A DNA stretch of 64,000 nucleotides from Cytobacillus suaedae (GCA_014960805.1 CP063163.1:1319584-1383583); one strand, 5' to 3'; shown: positions 1 to 8,844, numbered from the stretch's first letter. Made by a program: numbers and translations. The notes: generated by a model not told the origin, from the sequence alone.

Positions 1-1
1 G

Positions 2-340
2 AGTTGGTTTTTAAAGGTTATTAAGAACTATGCTGTGTTCCGTGGAAGAGCTCGACGGAAGGAATACTGGATGTTTGTATTATTCAGCGCAATCTTTGCA
101 TTCGTTATCGCATTTGTAGAGCCATTTCTTGGGCTTGAGCCATTCCTATCTGGAGTCTATTCTTTATTTCTCCTTTTGCCTTCCTTATCTGTAACAGTAC
201 GAAGGTTACATGATACTGGAAGAAGTGGCTGGTGGGTGTTAATCAGCCTTGTTCCTTTAATTGGAGCAATTGTCCTTCTTGTATTTACTGTTTTAGATAG
301 TGAGCCTGGCGAAAATAAATACGGCCCAAGCCCTAAATAA
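2..340 (+). CDS. DUF805 family membrane protein (5' end outside window)
   Basis: Small integral membrane protein of the DUF805 (YhaH-like) family, function unknown. The reading frame is open to the left edge and encodes SWFLKVIKNYAVFRGRARRK, the usual start of this family. The in-frame GTG at 35 is therefore an internal codon and the true start lies just outside the window. The family motif RLHDTGRSGWW is present near the middle, followed by hydrophobic segments and a short polar tail ending GPSPK. It is followed by a hairpin shared with the convergent EamA gene. Sure of family; the exact start is not visible. Confidence 0.85.
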   Translation, partial: SWFLKVIKNYAVFRGRARRKEYWMFVLFSAIFAFVIAFVEPFLGLEPFLSGVYSLFLLLPSLSVTVRRLHDTGRSGWWVLISLVPLIGAIVLLVFTVLDSEPGENKYGPSPK

Positions 341-344
341 TAAA

Positions 345-383
345 AACACGTTCGATAGGGACTATGTTCCTGTCGAACGTGTT
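345..383. terminator. Bidirectional terminator between DUF805 and EamA genes
   Basis: Inverted repeat AACACGTTCGA ... TCGAACGTGTT with A-rich left and T-rich right flanks, placed between two convergent genes. The last codons of the minus-strand EamA gene lie inside the hairpin. Confidence 0.75.
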
Positions 384-1276
384 AATTTATTTTCAATTGT
401 TTTTGTTTTAGACTCTTGAACGATAATTACAGCAAAGATCACTAAGAAAATACCTATATACTGCCATAAGAGGAGTTGTTCTTGGTAAATAATAAAACTT
501 AATAATGCAGCAACAACAGGTTCGACTGTGGCAAGTATTGAAGCTCGGCTTGTTTCCACATACTGTAACCCTTTGGTATACAAGATATAGGCGAGCATCG
601 TAGATAAAAATCCGAGTCCAAGGATACTTAACCATACCTTTCCATTTACAAATAGTGGTAAAATAGACCGTAGTCCACTAAAAGGTGTGATCGCAATCGC
701 TGCAAAGATAAAGGTATACACTGAAACGGTTAATGAGTCATATTTGCGTAAGGCGAATTTACCAAAAATACTATATAGAGCGTAGAAAAAACCAGATCCA
801 AGCCCAAGAATTAGCCCATAGAATGAGATGGCTCCATTGTTGTTTGGAACCACTCCAATAACAAGCGCACATCCTATTAAAGTGATAAATAAGGCAGTGA
901 TTTTTTTTGCCGTAAAAGACTCTTTAAATATCACCCTTGATAATACCGTGACAAATGCTGGTGCTGTATATAATAAAATGGCGGCAATTGAAATCGAAGT
1001 TTCTTGAATAGCGCTAAACAGACACCAGTTAAAGAATACAATACTAACGATTCCTGTACCTATAAAATATTTACTATCATAGATATGTATTTTTAGAAGT
1101 TGTCGGTTTTTTATTAGAGTATAAAGAACCAGAAAGAGGGCTGCCGAAATTGCACGTATTGTCACAACCTGAGTTGGTGAAAATCCATGCTCGTATAAGG
1201 TTGTAACAAAGATACCAATGACTCCCCATAGAACAGCACCTATAAGTATAAATAAATATGCGCTATTTTTCTCCAA
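362..1276 (-). CDS. EamA/DMT family transporter
   Basis: Putative metabolite exporter of the drug/metabolite transporter superfamily, inner membrane. The 304-residue length and about ten hydrophobic segments arranged as two EamA halves fit the family (residues about 5-140 and 150-290). The second half contains the typical VEPVVAALLSFIIYQEQL stretch. The start is TTG at 1276, six bases after AGGGGG on the minus strand; no ATG is better placed. The substrate cannot be told from sequence. Confidence 0.88.
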   Translation of the reverse strand: MEKNSAYLFILIGAVLWGVIGIFVTTLYEHGFSPTQVVTIRAISAALFLVLYTLIKNRQLLKIHIYDSKYFIGTGIVSIVFFNWCLFSAIQETSISIAAILLYTAPAFVTVLSRVIFKESFTAKKITALFITLIGCALVIGVVPNNNGAISFYGLILGLGSGFFYALYSIFGKFALRKYDSLTVSVYTFIFAAIAITPFSGLRSILPLFVNGKVWLSILGLGFLSTMLAYILYTKGLQYVETSRASILATVEPVVAALLSFIIYQEQLLLWQYIGIFLVIFAVIIVQESKTKTIENKLTRSTGT

Positions 1277-1576
1277 TGTTTACCCCCTGTGATTAAATTT
1301 ATTTTATAATTGTAAATGGATAGAATAAAATTGTATACCATTTTAAGGGTCTTTAGAATAAATCGATTGAAGAAATAGTCCTATTTCGATTCACAAAAAT
1401 CTTAAGGAAAAACTACCAATTTCTTGTAAGTATTTGTCGAAGAGTCATAAAAATGTTAAATTACTATAGTACCTAATTAATAATGATAGATTATAAAACA
1501 TAACATAGTAGAATCGTAGATTAAAAATCCTAGAGACCTTATGTGAAAGTGTCCAGTAGTAAGGGAGAGGAAAAGC
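1277..1576. other. AT-rich divergent intergenic region
   Basis: A 300-bp, very AT-rich stretch between the divergent EamA and zinc-ribbon genes. It presumably holds both promoters. I see no confident hexamer pair, repeat or small ORF with a ribosome binding site. Confidence 0.4.
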
Positions 1577-2770
1577 GTGTATTGTCATGAATGTGGATCA
1601 AAACTAGTTGAAGGCTCTCGTTTTTGTGCGAACTGTGGCACGAAGCTGGATCTAGATAACGACCTTAATCATTTAGAAGACGTTGAAAGTCAGACAGAAT
1701 CTAGAGAAGAAAGACGAAATCAATCTACAAAAAACCTTGTGATGCTGTTAATTCCAACGATTAGCTTGTTTCTAGTAGGCGGCGGTGTGTATGGGTATTA
1801 TACCCATGAAAGCAACCTGAATGAGAATGTTATGTCGCTTAAGGCTTCAGCAGAAAGGTATGCAATTGATGGAGACTACGATCAAGCGGTTAAAGAGCTA
1901 GACAAGGCAATTGAACTACGCCCTTCTTATGGAATTTTAAAGGATGCTAAAGACGTAGTGATGAAGGCGGATGAATATTCGGAGAGACTGGATGAGGTTT
2001 CTTTACTTATAAAAAGGAAAAAGTGGAATGAAGCTTCTCAAAAGATTGCTCTATTAGATCGTGATTTAGCAAAGGAGCAAGGACCTTTATTTGAAGTGAT
2101 TAGCAAGCGAGTGAAGGAAAAAGATGTGACTGCAACCGTAGGTAAAATTAAGCTTGAGATTGATCAATTAGACACTGTAGAGGACCTAATTAGTAAACTA
2201 TCAGTCTTAACTTCACTAACATCGGAGGAAGCGAAAGCCACTCAACAGCAAATTGTGAAGAAAATCGTTCAGTTAACAATTAAAGATGCAGAAGTGCAGT
2301 TAACAAATAAGGAATTTTCAAAAGCGATTGCAACGATTGATAAGGCCTTAAACTATTCTAAAGACCATAATGAATTGGTTGCTTTTAAAGAAAGAATAGA
2401 AAGAGAACGCTTTAAGTTTGAGGAAGCGGAACAACTTAGACTAGAAAAGGCTATGGAGGCAGCAGAGAAAGAAGACCTAGTCAATCGAACAGCTGCAGTT
2501 GAAGTGCTTAAGCTTGAATCTAAAGTTGATGAATTTGGTGATTTATATATAACCGGTGAGGTTAAAAATTTAGCTACAACCAGTATTTACGGAATCACAA
2601 TCTTTTATAAAATCTATGATGGCATGGGAAATTTGTATGATGAAGGAAGTCGTACGGTTTATCCTTACACATTAAACCCTGGAGAAAATGGATTTTTTGA
2701 AGATATTCACTATGGAATTAATAAAGACGTGTCTGTAGAAGTAGATAACATTAGTTGGTATCTGGAATAG
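1577..2770 (+). CDS. Zinc-ribbon, single-pass membrane protein with FxLYD-type C-terminus
   Basis: The N-terminal zinc ribbon has cysteines C3, C6, C17 and C20. A transmembrane segment spans about 53-75, then a long helical, TPR-like region (about 85-320, with repeated 'DYDQAVKELDKAIELRP'-type helices). The C-terminal 80 residues resemble the beta-sandwich FxLYD domain (TGEVKN ... IYDGMGNLYDEG). The protein is probably anchored with the zinc ribbon inside and the rest outside. GTG start at 1577 follows AGGGAGAGG. It precedes an HtrA-like protease by about 40 nt, so the two are likely one operon, perhaps for envelope quality control. That role is inference. Confidence 0.8.
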   Translation: MYCHECGSKLVEGSRFCANCGTKLDLDNDLNHLEDVESQTESREERRNQSTKNLVMLLIPTISLFLVGGGVYGYYTHESNLNENVMSLKASAERYAIDGDYDQAVKELDKAIELRPSYGILKDAKDVVMKADEYSERLDEVSLLIKRKKWNEASQKIALLDRDLAKEQGPLFEVISKRVKEKDVTATVGKIKLEIDQLDTVEDLISKLSVLTSLTSEEAKATQQQIVKKIVQLTIKDAEVQLTNKEFSKAIATIDKALNYSKDHNELVAFKERIERERFKFEEAEQLRLEKAMEAAEKEDLVNRTAAVEVLKLESKVDEFGDLYITGEVKNLATTSIYGITIFYKIYDGMGNLYDEGSRTVYPYTLNPGENGFFEDIHYGINKDVSVEVDNISWYLE

Positions 2771-2813
2771 CAGACAAAAGCTAGTCTTTAGAATGTAGGA
2801 GAAGGTGAAAAGA

Positions 2814-3956
2814 GTGAAGGGGAAATGGATTGTAAGTCTAGTCACTTCAGTGATCATTTGGGGAGCAGGGATTTTTGCTTTTTTAACGATACAAGACTCT
2901 ATCCCACAAAAGCTTACAGCGTCTTCTCAACTTATTGTTAATAAAGGTAATAGTAATAAGGAAGATAGCGGTAAGCGTGAATTAAAAGAGATTATTTATG
3001 ATTCTCAAAAACTCGTTGTAAAAGTAGAACTAGAAGACGGTTCGATTGGATCTGGATTTTTATACAATAATAAGGGTGATGTGATTACAAATGCCCACGT
3101 GGCAGCAAATGCCACCAATGTACGGATTACAACCGCAGATTCAAAGGGATATGAGGGTGCGGTCATTGGAATTAGTAGTGAAACTGACATTGCCTTGATT
3201 CGAGTACCAGGTCTTGCAGGAATTGAGCCACTTCCAATTGCCAAAGAACGTAAAGCTGAAATTGGTGATGAAGTGTTAGCTCTTGGAACCCCACTAGGCT
3301 TTCAAAATACAGTTACTACTGGAATAATTAGTGGTGTAGATCGAGACTTAGATATTGAACCTTTTCATTATGAGGATGTTTACCAAATCTCAGCTCCAAT
3401 TGCTCGTGGAAACAGTGGTGGCCCTTTGATTGACCGTAAAACAGGTGAAGTGATTGGAATTAATTCTGCAGGAATTATTGAAGGAGTGATTGGATTCAGC
3501 ATTCCTATCTCATCAATTATAGGCATGATTGACGAATGGTCAGAGAATCCCATGGCTGAACTACCTTCCATAGATTTAGGGATTGAGGGTATGGCGGTTG
3601 AGGAAATTTCCGATGAAGATATTGCAGGCTATGTTGTGACCTATTTTTATGAAAGTATCAATTACGGTGATTATCTTACTGCTTATGCAGCATTAGGAAG
3701 TAAATGGCAAACAGAAACATCCTATGAGGACTTCCGTACAGGTTATATCAATACGTTAGCTGTTCAAATAGATGAACTAACATCAACACAATCAGATAAT
3801 AATTTAACAGTTACGGTATTAATTACTGCGGATGAAAGAGTAAATGGGGAAATTATTCAACAAGCATATCGTGTTGATTATGAGGTTGGATATGAAAATG
3901 ATCAGTTGAAAATTCTATCTGGTCAGGGTGAGAAGCTAGTGGAAGAAGAAGAATAA
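2814..3956 (+). CDS. Membrane-anchored trypsin-like serine protease (HtrA-like, no PDZ)
   Basis: Likely extracytoplasmic protease. An N-terminal signal anchor is followed by a S1C/HtrA-type trypsin fold with the full triad: His in ITNAHVAA (about 95), Asp in SETDIALI (about 125) and Ser in RGNSGGPL (about 201). The usual PDZ domain of HtrA/DegP is absent. Residues about 265-380 instead look like an NTF2-like domain (FYESINYGDYLTAY). Two GTG starts are possible. The one at 2814 is 8 bases after the GGAGAAGG ribosome site, whereas GTG 2805 overlaps it, so 2814 is preferred. It sits in an apparent operon with the zinc-ribbon gene. Confidence 0.85.
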   Translation: MKGKWIVSLVTSVIIWGAGIFAFLTIQDSIPQKLTASSQLIVNKGNSNKEDSGKRELKEIIYDSQKLVVKVELEDGSIGSGFLYNNKGDVITNAHVAANATNVRITTADSKGYEGAVIGISSETDIALIRVPGLAGIEPLPIAKERKAEIGDEVLALGTPLGFQNTVTTGIISGVDRDLDIEPFHYEDVYQISAPIARGNSGGPLIDRKTGEVIGINSAGIIEGVIGFSIPISSIIGMIDEWSENPMAELPSIDLGIEGMAVEEISDEDIAGYVVTYFYESINYGDYLTAYAALGSKWQTETSYEDFRTGYINTLAVQIDELTSTQSDNNLTVTVLITADERVNGEIIQQAYRVDYEVGYENDQLKILSGQGEKLVEEEE

Positions 3957-3960
3957 ATTT

Positions 3961-3994
3961 AAGCTAGAGGGGAGTTTGTACCCTCTAGCTTTTT
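3961..3994. terminator. Rho-independent terminator after the protease gene
   Basis: AAGCTAGAGGG ... CCCTCTAGCTT hairpin followed by T6 on the plus strand. The convergent DUF421 gene ends at its edge, so it may serve both. Confidence 0.85.
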
Positions 3995-4689
3995 TAATGG
4001 ATTTGATCTTGTTTAACGTCGATATAAAGTGAACCGTCTGTTTGGACTTGTGCGAAAAAGACTTCTGAAATGGAATTTACTCCAGAATTTTTTAACTGTT
4101 GCTCTAACCAAGCCTGATCCAAGTTAAGCGATTTAAGATTCCTGGTAATCACTGTTCCATCTGTGATGACTTCAGTAGGCATCGTATACATTTGAGGAGT
4201 AGGTTGAACAGCCATATCACCCTTGGTTAAAGATTTTTTTGATTCTTTCTTCAAAACAGATAGTTTACCATTGGTTTCAAAAATGGCATATTCTACATCA
4301 GCAAGTGTATACACATTCTGTTGACGAAGCATGGCATTAAGAGCATCGACATCTAATCGAACCTTTCGAAGTGTATCTTCCATAATTTGTCCATCTTTCA
4401 CAACAATAAGAGGTTGACCTTCAATAAGAACTCTTGCCTTTTTTGATTTAATATCAATAAATCCCATTGCAACGGTAAAAATGGCCCATCCTACAAGAGC
4501 TAGGATTCCGTTACGAATGCTAAAGTTCGAATTCGTCACAAGTGCCCCAGTAATACTTCCAATCGCAATAGCTGAAACAAAATTAAAAAACGTCATTTGA
4601 GCAATTTCTTTTCTGCCCATTATTCTTGCTAACACTAACAAAGTTAAAAAGCCAATGGCAATTCTAAGGAATAACTCGGTTAATTCCAT
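3994..4689 (-). CDS. DUF421 family membrane protein (YetF-like)
   Basis: The N-terminal 80 residues form three hydrophobic helices with the conserved ARIMGRKEIAQMT and NFVSAIAIGSI segments. The soluble C-terminal part (YetF domain) contains GQPLIVVKDGQIME and LRQQNVYTLADVEYAIFE. Start is ATG 4689, five bases after GGTGGG; longer frames begin upstream of that site. Length 231 residues is typical. DUF421 proteins of Bacillus are linked to spore inner membrane and germination functions; the gene lies next to a GerP-type gene and faces a second DUF421 paralogue. The biochemical role is unknown. Confidence 0.88.
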   Translation of the reverse strand: MELTELFLRIAIGFLTLLVLARIMGRKEIAQMTFFNFVSAIAIGSITGALVTNSNFSIRNGILALVGWAIFTVAMGFIDIKSKKARVLIEGQPLIVVKDGQIMEDTLRKVRLDVDALNAMLRQQNVYTLADVEYAIFETNGKLSVLKKESKKSLTKGDMAVQPTPQMYTMPTEVITDGTVITRNLKSLNLDQAWLEQQLKNSGVNSISEVFFAQVQTDGSLYIDVKQDQIH

Positions 4690-4776
4690 ATGTATCCCAC
4701 CCTTTTTATATTTTAGTATGCTTAGTAATTCCAATTAATATTTATCAATATCTATAATTAGTGTTACCTGTCCGAA

Positions 4777-4804
4777 ACAAATTACTGATTCAATACATAT
4801 AATG
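4777..4804 (+). promoter_or_regulatory. Candidate SigK-type promoter for the GerP-like gene
   Basis: CATATAATG at 4796-4804 fits the SigK -10 pattern CATANNNT, with an AC 17 bases upstream (4777-4778). GerP genes of B. subtilis are mother-cell expressed, so the match is biologically sensible. Short motif, so moderate support only. Confidence 0.4.
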
Positions 4805-4834
4805 ACAGAAAGTAAGGGAATAGGAGTTGATATA

Positions 4835-5050
4835 GTGCCTTCTATAGTGGTCGGTCCAATTGTTTTTAATACCAACGAAGGTCAAGTTGTAACGGGAGAT
4901 GCGTTTTATATTTCCCCAAAATCAACGAGTAAAGTAGTCGCTGGATCAGGCGGATTTAATACTGGCCAATGGATTGTAACAAATAATGGAGTGAGTACGT
5001 CTTCAGGTATAGATCCAGATGCGGTCGATTCGAATGTTTCAGGAGCTTAA
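4835..5050 (+). CDS. Spore germination protein, GerPA/GerPF family
   Basis: Small spore coat-associated protein of the GerPA/GerPF family. GerP proteins are needed for germinants to pass the coat. GTG 4835 is 8 bases after AGGAG and gives MPSIVVGPI, the family N-terminus; an upstream ATG in frame (4802) lacks a ribosome site. Characteristic blocks are FYISPKSTSK, GSGGFNTG and NNGVS...DPDA. At 71 residues it has the normal size. It is an orphan here, not in a gerPABCDEF operon, and lies between two DUF421 genes with its own terminator. Confidence 0.88.
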   Translation: MPSIVVGPIVFNTNEGQVVTGDAFYISPKSTSKVVAGSGGFNTGQWIVTNNGVSTSSGIDPDAVDSNVSGA

Positions 5051-5077
5051 GGTAAATAGAGGGAAAATTAAGAAACG

Positions 5078-5106
5078 ACACCGCTAACTATTGCGGTGTT
5101 TTTTAT
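5078..5106 (+). terminator. Rho-independent terminator of the GerP-like gene
   Basis: Stem ACACCGC / GCGGTGT with an 8-nt loop, followed by TTTTTTATTTTT. Confidence 0.85.
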
Positions 5107-5179
5107 TTTTAGGTTTTGAAAGAAGGTTTGTATGGAAATAATGCAGAGAGATGTTTATAAAGGATAGGTGTTTTTTTAG

Positions 5180-5872
5180 ATGAATCAGTACTTGGAAACA
5201 GCAACTGAATTGGCAATTGGCCTCGTACTTTTGTACATCCTAACAAAGCTTTTAGGAAAAACACAGTTTTCTCAGCTAACTCCCTTTGATTTTATTTCCG
5301 CCTTAATTTTGGGCGAATTAGTTGGAAATGCAGTATATGACCATGAAACAAAATACTATGAGATTATCTTTGCGACGCTCGTTTGGGGGTTGTTGATTTA
5401 TGGGATTGAAATGGCTACACAAAAGTTTAAACGAACAAGAAAGTTTTTAGAGGGTGAACCAAATATCGTTGTTCAAAAGGGCAAAATTAAGTATGAGGCA
5501 TTAAAGAAGGCAAAGTTGGATTTAAATCAGATGTTAAGTTTAATCCGACAACAAGGGTATTTCTCCATTCAAGAAGTAGAGTACGCCATTTTAGAATCCA
5601 ATGGGAATATGAGTGTAATGGCAAAACCGGAGTATGATAAGCCGACTAACAGTGATTTGAATCTGCCGATTAAGCCGTCATATTTACCATATACCTTTAT
5701 TCTTGATGGAGAAGTTGTTTATAGTAACTTAAAGGAAGCTGGAAAAGACGAACATTGGCTAAAAAGTCAATTAGCACAGCAGCAAGTAAGGGATTATAAA
5801 GAAATTCTCTATGCAGAATGGAAAGAAAATCAGCCAATTTATATGTTGAAGTATGAAAAGAAGTCGAGTTAA
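5180..5872 (+). CDS. DUF421 family membrane protein (second copy)
   Basis: Paralogue of the DUF421 gene at 3994-4689, on the other strand. Three N-terminal membrane helices contain LGKTQFSQLTPFDFISALIL. The C-terminal YetF domain has GEPNIVVQKGKI and IRQQGYFSIQEVEYAILE. At 230 residues it is full length. ATG 5180 follows the weak, A/G-rich stretch AAGGATAGG. It may be co-functional with the neighbouring GerP-type protein in spores, which is inference from position and from what is known of Bacillus DUF421 proteins. Confidence 0.87.
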   Translation: MNQYLETATELAIGLVLLYILTKLLGKTQFSQLTPFDFISALILGELVGNAVYDHETKYYEIIFATLVWGLLIYGIEMATQKFKRTRKFLEGEPNIVVQKGKIKYEALKKAKLDLNQMLSLIRQQGYFSIQEVEYAILESNGNMSVMAKPEYDKPTNSDLNLPIKPSYLPYTFILDGEVVYSNLKEAGKDEHWLKSQLAQQQVRDYKEILYAEWKENQPIYMLKYEKKSS

Positions 5873-5885
5873 CTAGATTGTAGTG

Positions 5886-5915
5886 GGTGACAGGTTTATA
5901 TCTGTTGCCTTTTTT
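5886..5915 (+). terminator. Terminator after second DUF421 gene
   Basis: GGTGACAG / CTGTTGCC stem (two G-T pairs), 8-nt loop, then T6. Confidence 0.65.
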
Positions 5916-5950
5916 GTTATGATGGGTGATATTTTATCTGAGGAGTATGG

Positions 5951-6071
5951 AATATTCGCTTAAAATTGATTTTACTCGTTTAACTCGGAATTTACTCGTC
6001 TAACTTGGAAAATATTCGTGTAAGCTGGGAAAATACTCGCGGTTCGTGTCAAAATACTCGTTTTAGCACAA
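5951..6071 (+). repeat. Six-unit, 20-bp degenerate tandem repeat array
   Basis: Units begin at 5951, 5971, 5991, 6011, 6031 and 6052. Each starts (A/T)(A/T)TA(C/T)TCG. The middle copies continue with TTTAACTCGGAA, TCTAACTTGGAA and TGTAAGCTGGGA. The period is exactly 20 bp for five units, then slips by one base. The array ends a few bases before the ribosome site of the rhodanese gene. No ORF runs through it. Function unknown. Confidence 0.85.
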
Positions 6072-6090
6072 AAAGGGTAGGGGGTACAAA

Positions 6091-6438
6091 ATGTCGTTAC
6101 ATAAGATTACGCCAGAGAAATTATACGAAAGACTACAAAACAATGAAAAACTTATGGTCCTAGATGTGAGGGCTGAGGAAAAATATAAGATAGAGCACAT
6201 TGAGCATGAAAATATTGATAGCCGTAACATACCTAAGACTGTTATTTTTGAGCTGGAAAATGGACAAACATTAGCTGAATTACCACAGGGTGAAGAAATC
6301 ATTGTTACCTGCACAACAGGTAATTCGGCGAGTAAATGTGCGAATTTGTTAATGGACAGAGATTACAATGTAGTTACGCTTGAAGGTGGGCTGACTGCTT
6401 GGAAAGAATTTTTAAATACCCAAAAGAAGACCTACTGA
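6091..6438 (+). CDS. Single-domain rhodanese-like protein
   Basis: Cytoplasmic rhodanese (sulfurtransferase) domain of 115 residues. The active-site loop is CTTGNSAS with catalytic Cys74. The N-terminal LDVRAEEKYKIEHIEHENIDSRNIP part matches the D-V-R / H-I / A-N-I-P pattern of the family. ATG 6091 is well spaced from AGGGGG. It is monocistronic, preceded by the 20-bp tandem array and followed by a long hairpin. The sulfur acceptor is unknown. Confidence 0.9.
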   Translation: MSLHKITPEKLYERLQNNEKLMVLDVRAEEKYKIEHIEHENIDSRNIPKTVIFELENGQTLAELPQGEEIIVTCTTGNSASKCANLLMDRDYNVVTLEGGLTAWKEFLNTQKKTY

Positions 6439-6461
6439 TTTTTAAGTCAGTAGGTCTTCTT
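6424..6461. terminator. Long hairpin between convergent rhodanese and M32 peptidase genes
   Basis: Perfect 15-bp stem AAGAAGACCTACTGA / TCAGTAGGTCTTCTT with an 8-nt loop, overlapping the rhodanese stop codon. The T-tract is poor on both sides, but placement between convergent ends suggests a bidirectional terminator. Confidence 0.65.
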
Positions 6462-6466
6462 CAAGT

Positions 6467-8002
6467 CTAGTTTAATTTATAAACTTCACTATATTTCTCT
6501 TCTAAATATTTAACTAAATAATCAGCATTAAGTTCTTCTCCAGTAACTCTTACAATTAACTCATTTGGAGTGTAAAACTTGCCGTATTGGTGGATTTTTT
6601 CTTTCATCCAGTCCTTAATTTTAGGAATATCGCCATTTTCAATTACACTATCGAAATCAGGCATTTCTTCCTTAATTTTGTAGAACAATTGAGCTGCATA
6701 TAGATTACCTAGCGAGTAAGAAGGGAAGTATCCTAGGCCACCAAATGACCAGTGTACATCTTGTAATACACCAAGTGTATCTGTTGGAGGAGTAATGCCT
6801 AGATACTCTTCCATTTTTTCATTCCAAACTTTAGGAAGATCTTTAACTTCAATTTCGCCAGCCATCAATGCTTTTTCAATTTCAAAGCGAAGCATAATGT
6901 GTAAGTTATATGTAAGTTCATCTGCTTCAACACGGATGAATGATGGCTCAACCGCATTAATTGCACGGTAAAACTCATCTAATTCCACATCAGCTAATTC
7001 AGCAGGGAAATGTTCTTTTAAATCACCATAGAAGTGATTCCAAAATTCTCTGCTACGTCCAACTGTATTTTCGAAGAAACGAGATTGTGATTCATGAATG
7101 CCAAATGACACTCCGCCAACAATTCCAGTTCCATTATAATCAGGATTTATGTTTTGCTCATACATACCATGGCCAGCCTCGTGGATTGTACCAAAGATAG
7201 CAGAACGAACGTTGTCTTTAAGATATCTCGTTGTGATACGAACATCACCTGTATTTACATTTTGAGCAAATGGGTGAACTGTTTCATCAAGACGACCACC
7301 GTTCATGTCAAACCCAAGTTTAGGTAATAGGAAACGGTTGAATGCTTTTTGTTTTTCAACATCAAACTCTCTTGAGAAAATATCTTTTCTTGGTTGGTTT
7401 GGTGAAGCCTGAATACGATTCAATAATTCAATGCTTTTTTCACGAAGTTGAGCGAATAAAGGTGTAAGGGTATCCACTGTTAATCCTGGCTCAAAATCAT
7501 CTAGTAAAGCATTATAAGGATGACCCTCATAGCCAACAATCTCAACAAATTGTTTTTTCATAGCCACAATTTTCTCTAAGAATGGTTGGTAGATAGAAAA
7601 GTCATTCTTTTCGCGAGCCTCGGCCCAAGCTACACCTGCATTGTTTGTTAAGACTACGAACTCATTGTAAAGTTCAGCAGGAATACTCTTTGATTTATCA
7701 TAATCACGTTTGCGTTCACGAACGATTGCTTTTGTAACTTCATCAAGTGTTTCATAAACTTCTGGCTTTGAAAGTTCTGCTAAAAAATTCCCCATATCTT
7801 CTGAAACCGATAATTTGAAGTTTTCAGTAGATAGAGTACCAATTGCATTGGCAAAAATGGAACGACCCTTTTTTGGTGCCATTACATCTTTATCCCAGCT
7901 AAGTAAGCCAAGAATGCTGTCAATGTGAGAAATCTTTTGATCTAGTTCTCTAAATTGTTTTACTAACATCTCTACGCTTTGTGTTTCTACTGTATTTGAC
8001 AT
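6467..8002 (-). CDS. M32 family carboxypeptidase (carboxypeptidase Taq type)
   Basis: Cytoplasmic zinc metallocarboxypeptidase removing C-terminal residues from peptides. The zinc motif HEAGH is at residues 274-278 and the third ligand region GIHESQSR is near 302-308. The family segment DVRITTRY lies about 15 residues before the HEXXH. Length 511 is typical of thermostable carboxypeptidase 1. ATG 8002 is preceded by GAGGGG. It stands alone on the minus strand and ends in the shared hairpin with the rhodanese gene. Confidence 0.93.
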   Translation of the reverse strand: MSNTVETQSVEMLVKQFRELDQKISHIDSILGLLSWDKDVMAPKKGRSIFANAIGTLSTENFKLSVSEDMGNFLAELSKPEVYETLDEVTKAIVRERKRDYDKSKSIPAELYNEFVVLTNNAGVAWAEAREKNDFSIYQPFLEKIVAMKKQFVEIVGYEGHPYNALLDDFEPGLTVDTLTPLFAQLREKSIELLNRIQASPNQPRKDIFSREFDVEKQKAFNRFLLPKLGFDMNGGRLDETVHPFAQNVNTGDVRITTRYLKDNVRSAIFGTIHEAGHGMYEQNINPDYNGTGIVGGVSFGIHESQSRFFENTVGRSREFWNHFYGDLKEHFPAELADVELDEFYRAINAVEPSFIRVEADELTYNLHIMLRFEIEKALMAGEIEVKDLPKVWNEKMEEYLGITPPTDTLGVLQDVHWSFGGLGYFPSYSLGNLYAAQLFYKIKEEMPDFDSVIENGDIPKIKDWMKEKIHQYGKFYTPNELIVRVTGEELNADYLVKYLEEKYSEVYKLN

Positions 8003-8097
8003 CCCTTTTTCCCCTCTCTCTTTAGCCGTATTTTAATAAAAAACCGACTAGTCTATTTTATTAGAACATAAAGAATCTAAAATTTCAATCATCTTTG

Positions 8098-8844
8098 TCA
8101 TACAGTTTTTGACAAAGTATACCTTCCTGAACAAACCTCGATTACGGTAGTAAGTGAAGATGTTGTAAGGTCGCATTGAAATGGTTTGACTGGCCCATCT
8201 TTTAGGTGGAATTTTAATAATACATCACCGATTTGGAGTGATTGATTTTGAGAGTTAGCTTGGGCTTCGTCAAATAGGTGAGCGAATTTTTTTAATGTAA
8301 CCCCTGAATCAGGTGATTGTATATGGATTGTTGAGATCGCAGTTTTTCCAGCACGATGCTCCATCAATTCCGCCATGTTTTTTTGACGCACTTCATTGAA
8401 TTCCCCCCACTGTATGAAAAAGGGATACCTACATTCATCATCTTTAATAAAAAGCATCGACCAATTTAGGGTCGTGCCGTCACTTCGTTTTCTGCTTCCT
8501 GGGATAGGGCCAATGACTTTGAGTTGTTTGCTTGTTAGTTTTTTAGCAAGCTCATCCATGTTATCCGTACGAAAGGCCAGTTGAGAAAATCCTTCTCCAC
8601 TACTTGTGGAGTCTGAAAAGATTTGTTGAATTAATAGGTTGTCGGAATTTTTAGCTACTCCAATGTCTTTGATTCCTATCCATTCAATGTATTGTAAGTC
8701 TTGAAAGTAGCATAAACAATTGTTAGTGCCCCAGTTAGGGTGATTGCCTCCTGTAAAAGCTTGAAAACCTATTTTTTTAAAAGCTTCCATTGCCTGGTCA
8801 GGATTTTGGGTGAGATGAACAATATGATCAAAAATGATATTCAA
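8098..8844 (-). CDS. Glyoxalase-like (VOC) domain protein
   Basis: Protein of the glyoxalase-like domain family. FDHIVHLTQNPDQAMEAFKKIGF opens the fold, with GGNHPNWGTNNCLCYF and YIEWIGI following. TTG 8844 is chosen because AGGGGG lies 8 bases upstream and the family begins at this FDHIVH region. A longer frame to 8913 adds a polar, non-conserved leader and has no ribosome site. The gene is 248 residues, single and minus strand, divergent from the lipoprotein. Substrate unknown. Confidence 0.8.
   Translation of the reverse strand: MNIIFDHIVHLTQNPDQAMEAFKKIGFQAFTGGNHPNWGTNNCLCYFQDLQYIEWIGIKDIGVAKNSDNLLIQQIFSDSTSSGEGFSQLAFRTDNMDELAKKLTSKQLKVIGPIPGSRKRSDGTTLNWSMLFIKDDECRYPFFIQWGEFNEVRQKNMAELMEHRAGKTAISTIHIQSPDSGVTLKKFAHLFDEAQANSQNQSLQIGDVLLKFHLKDGPVKPFQCDLTTSSLTTVIEVCSGRYTLSKTV

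Noticed and set aside
5951-6071. CRISPR array
   Set aside because: Units are contiguous and degenerate with no unique spacers, and no cas genes are present.
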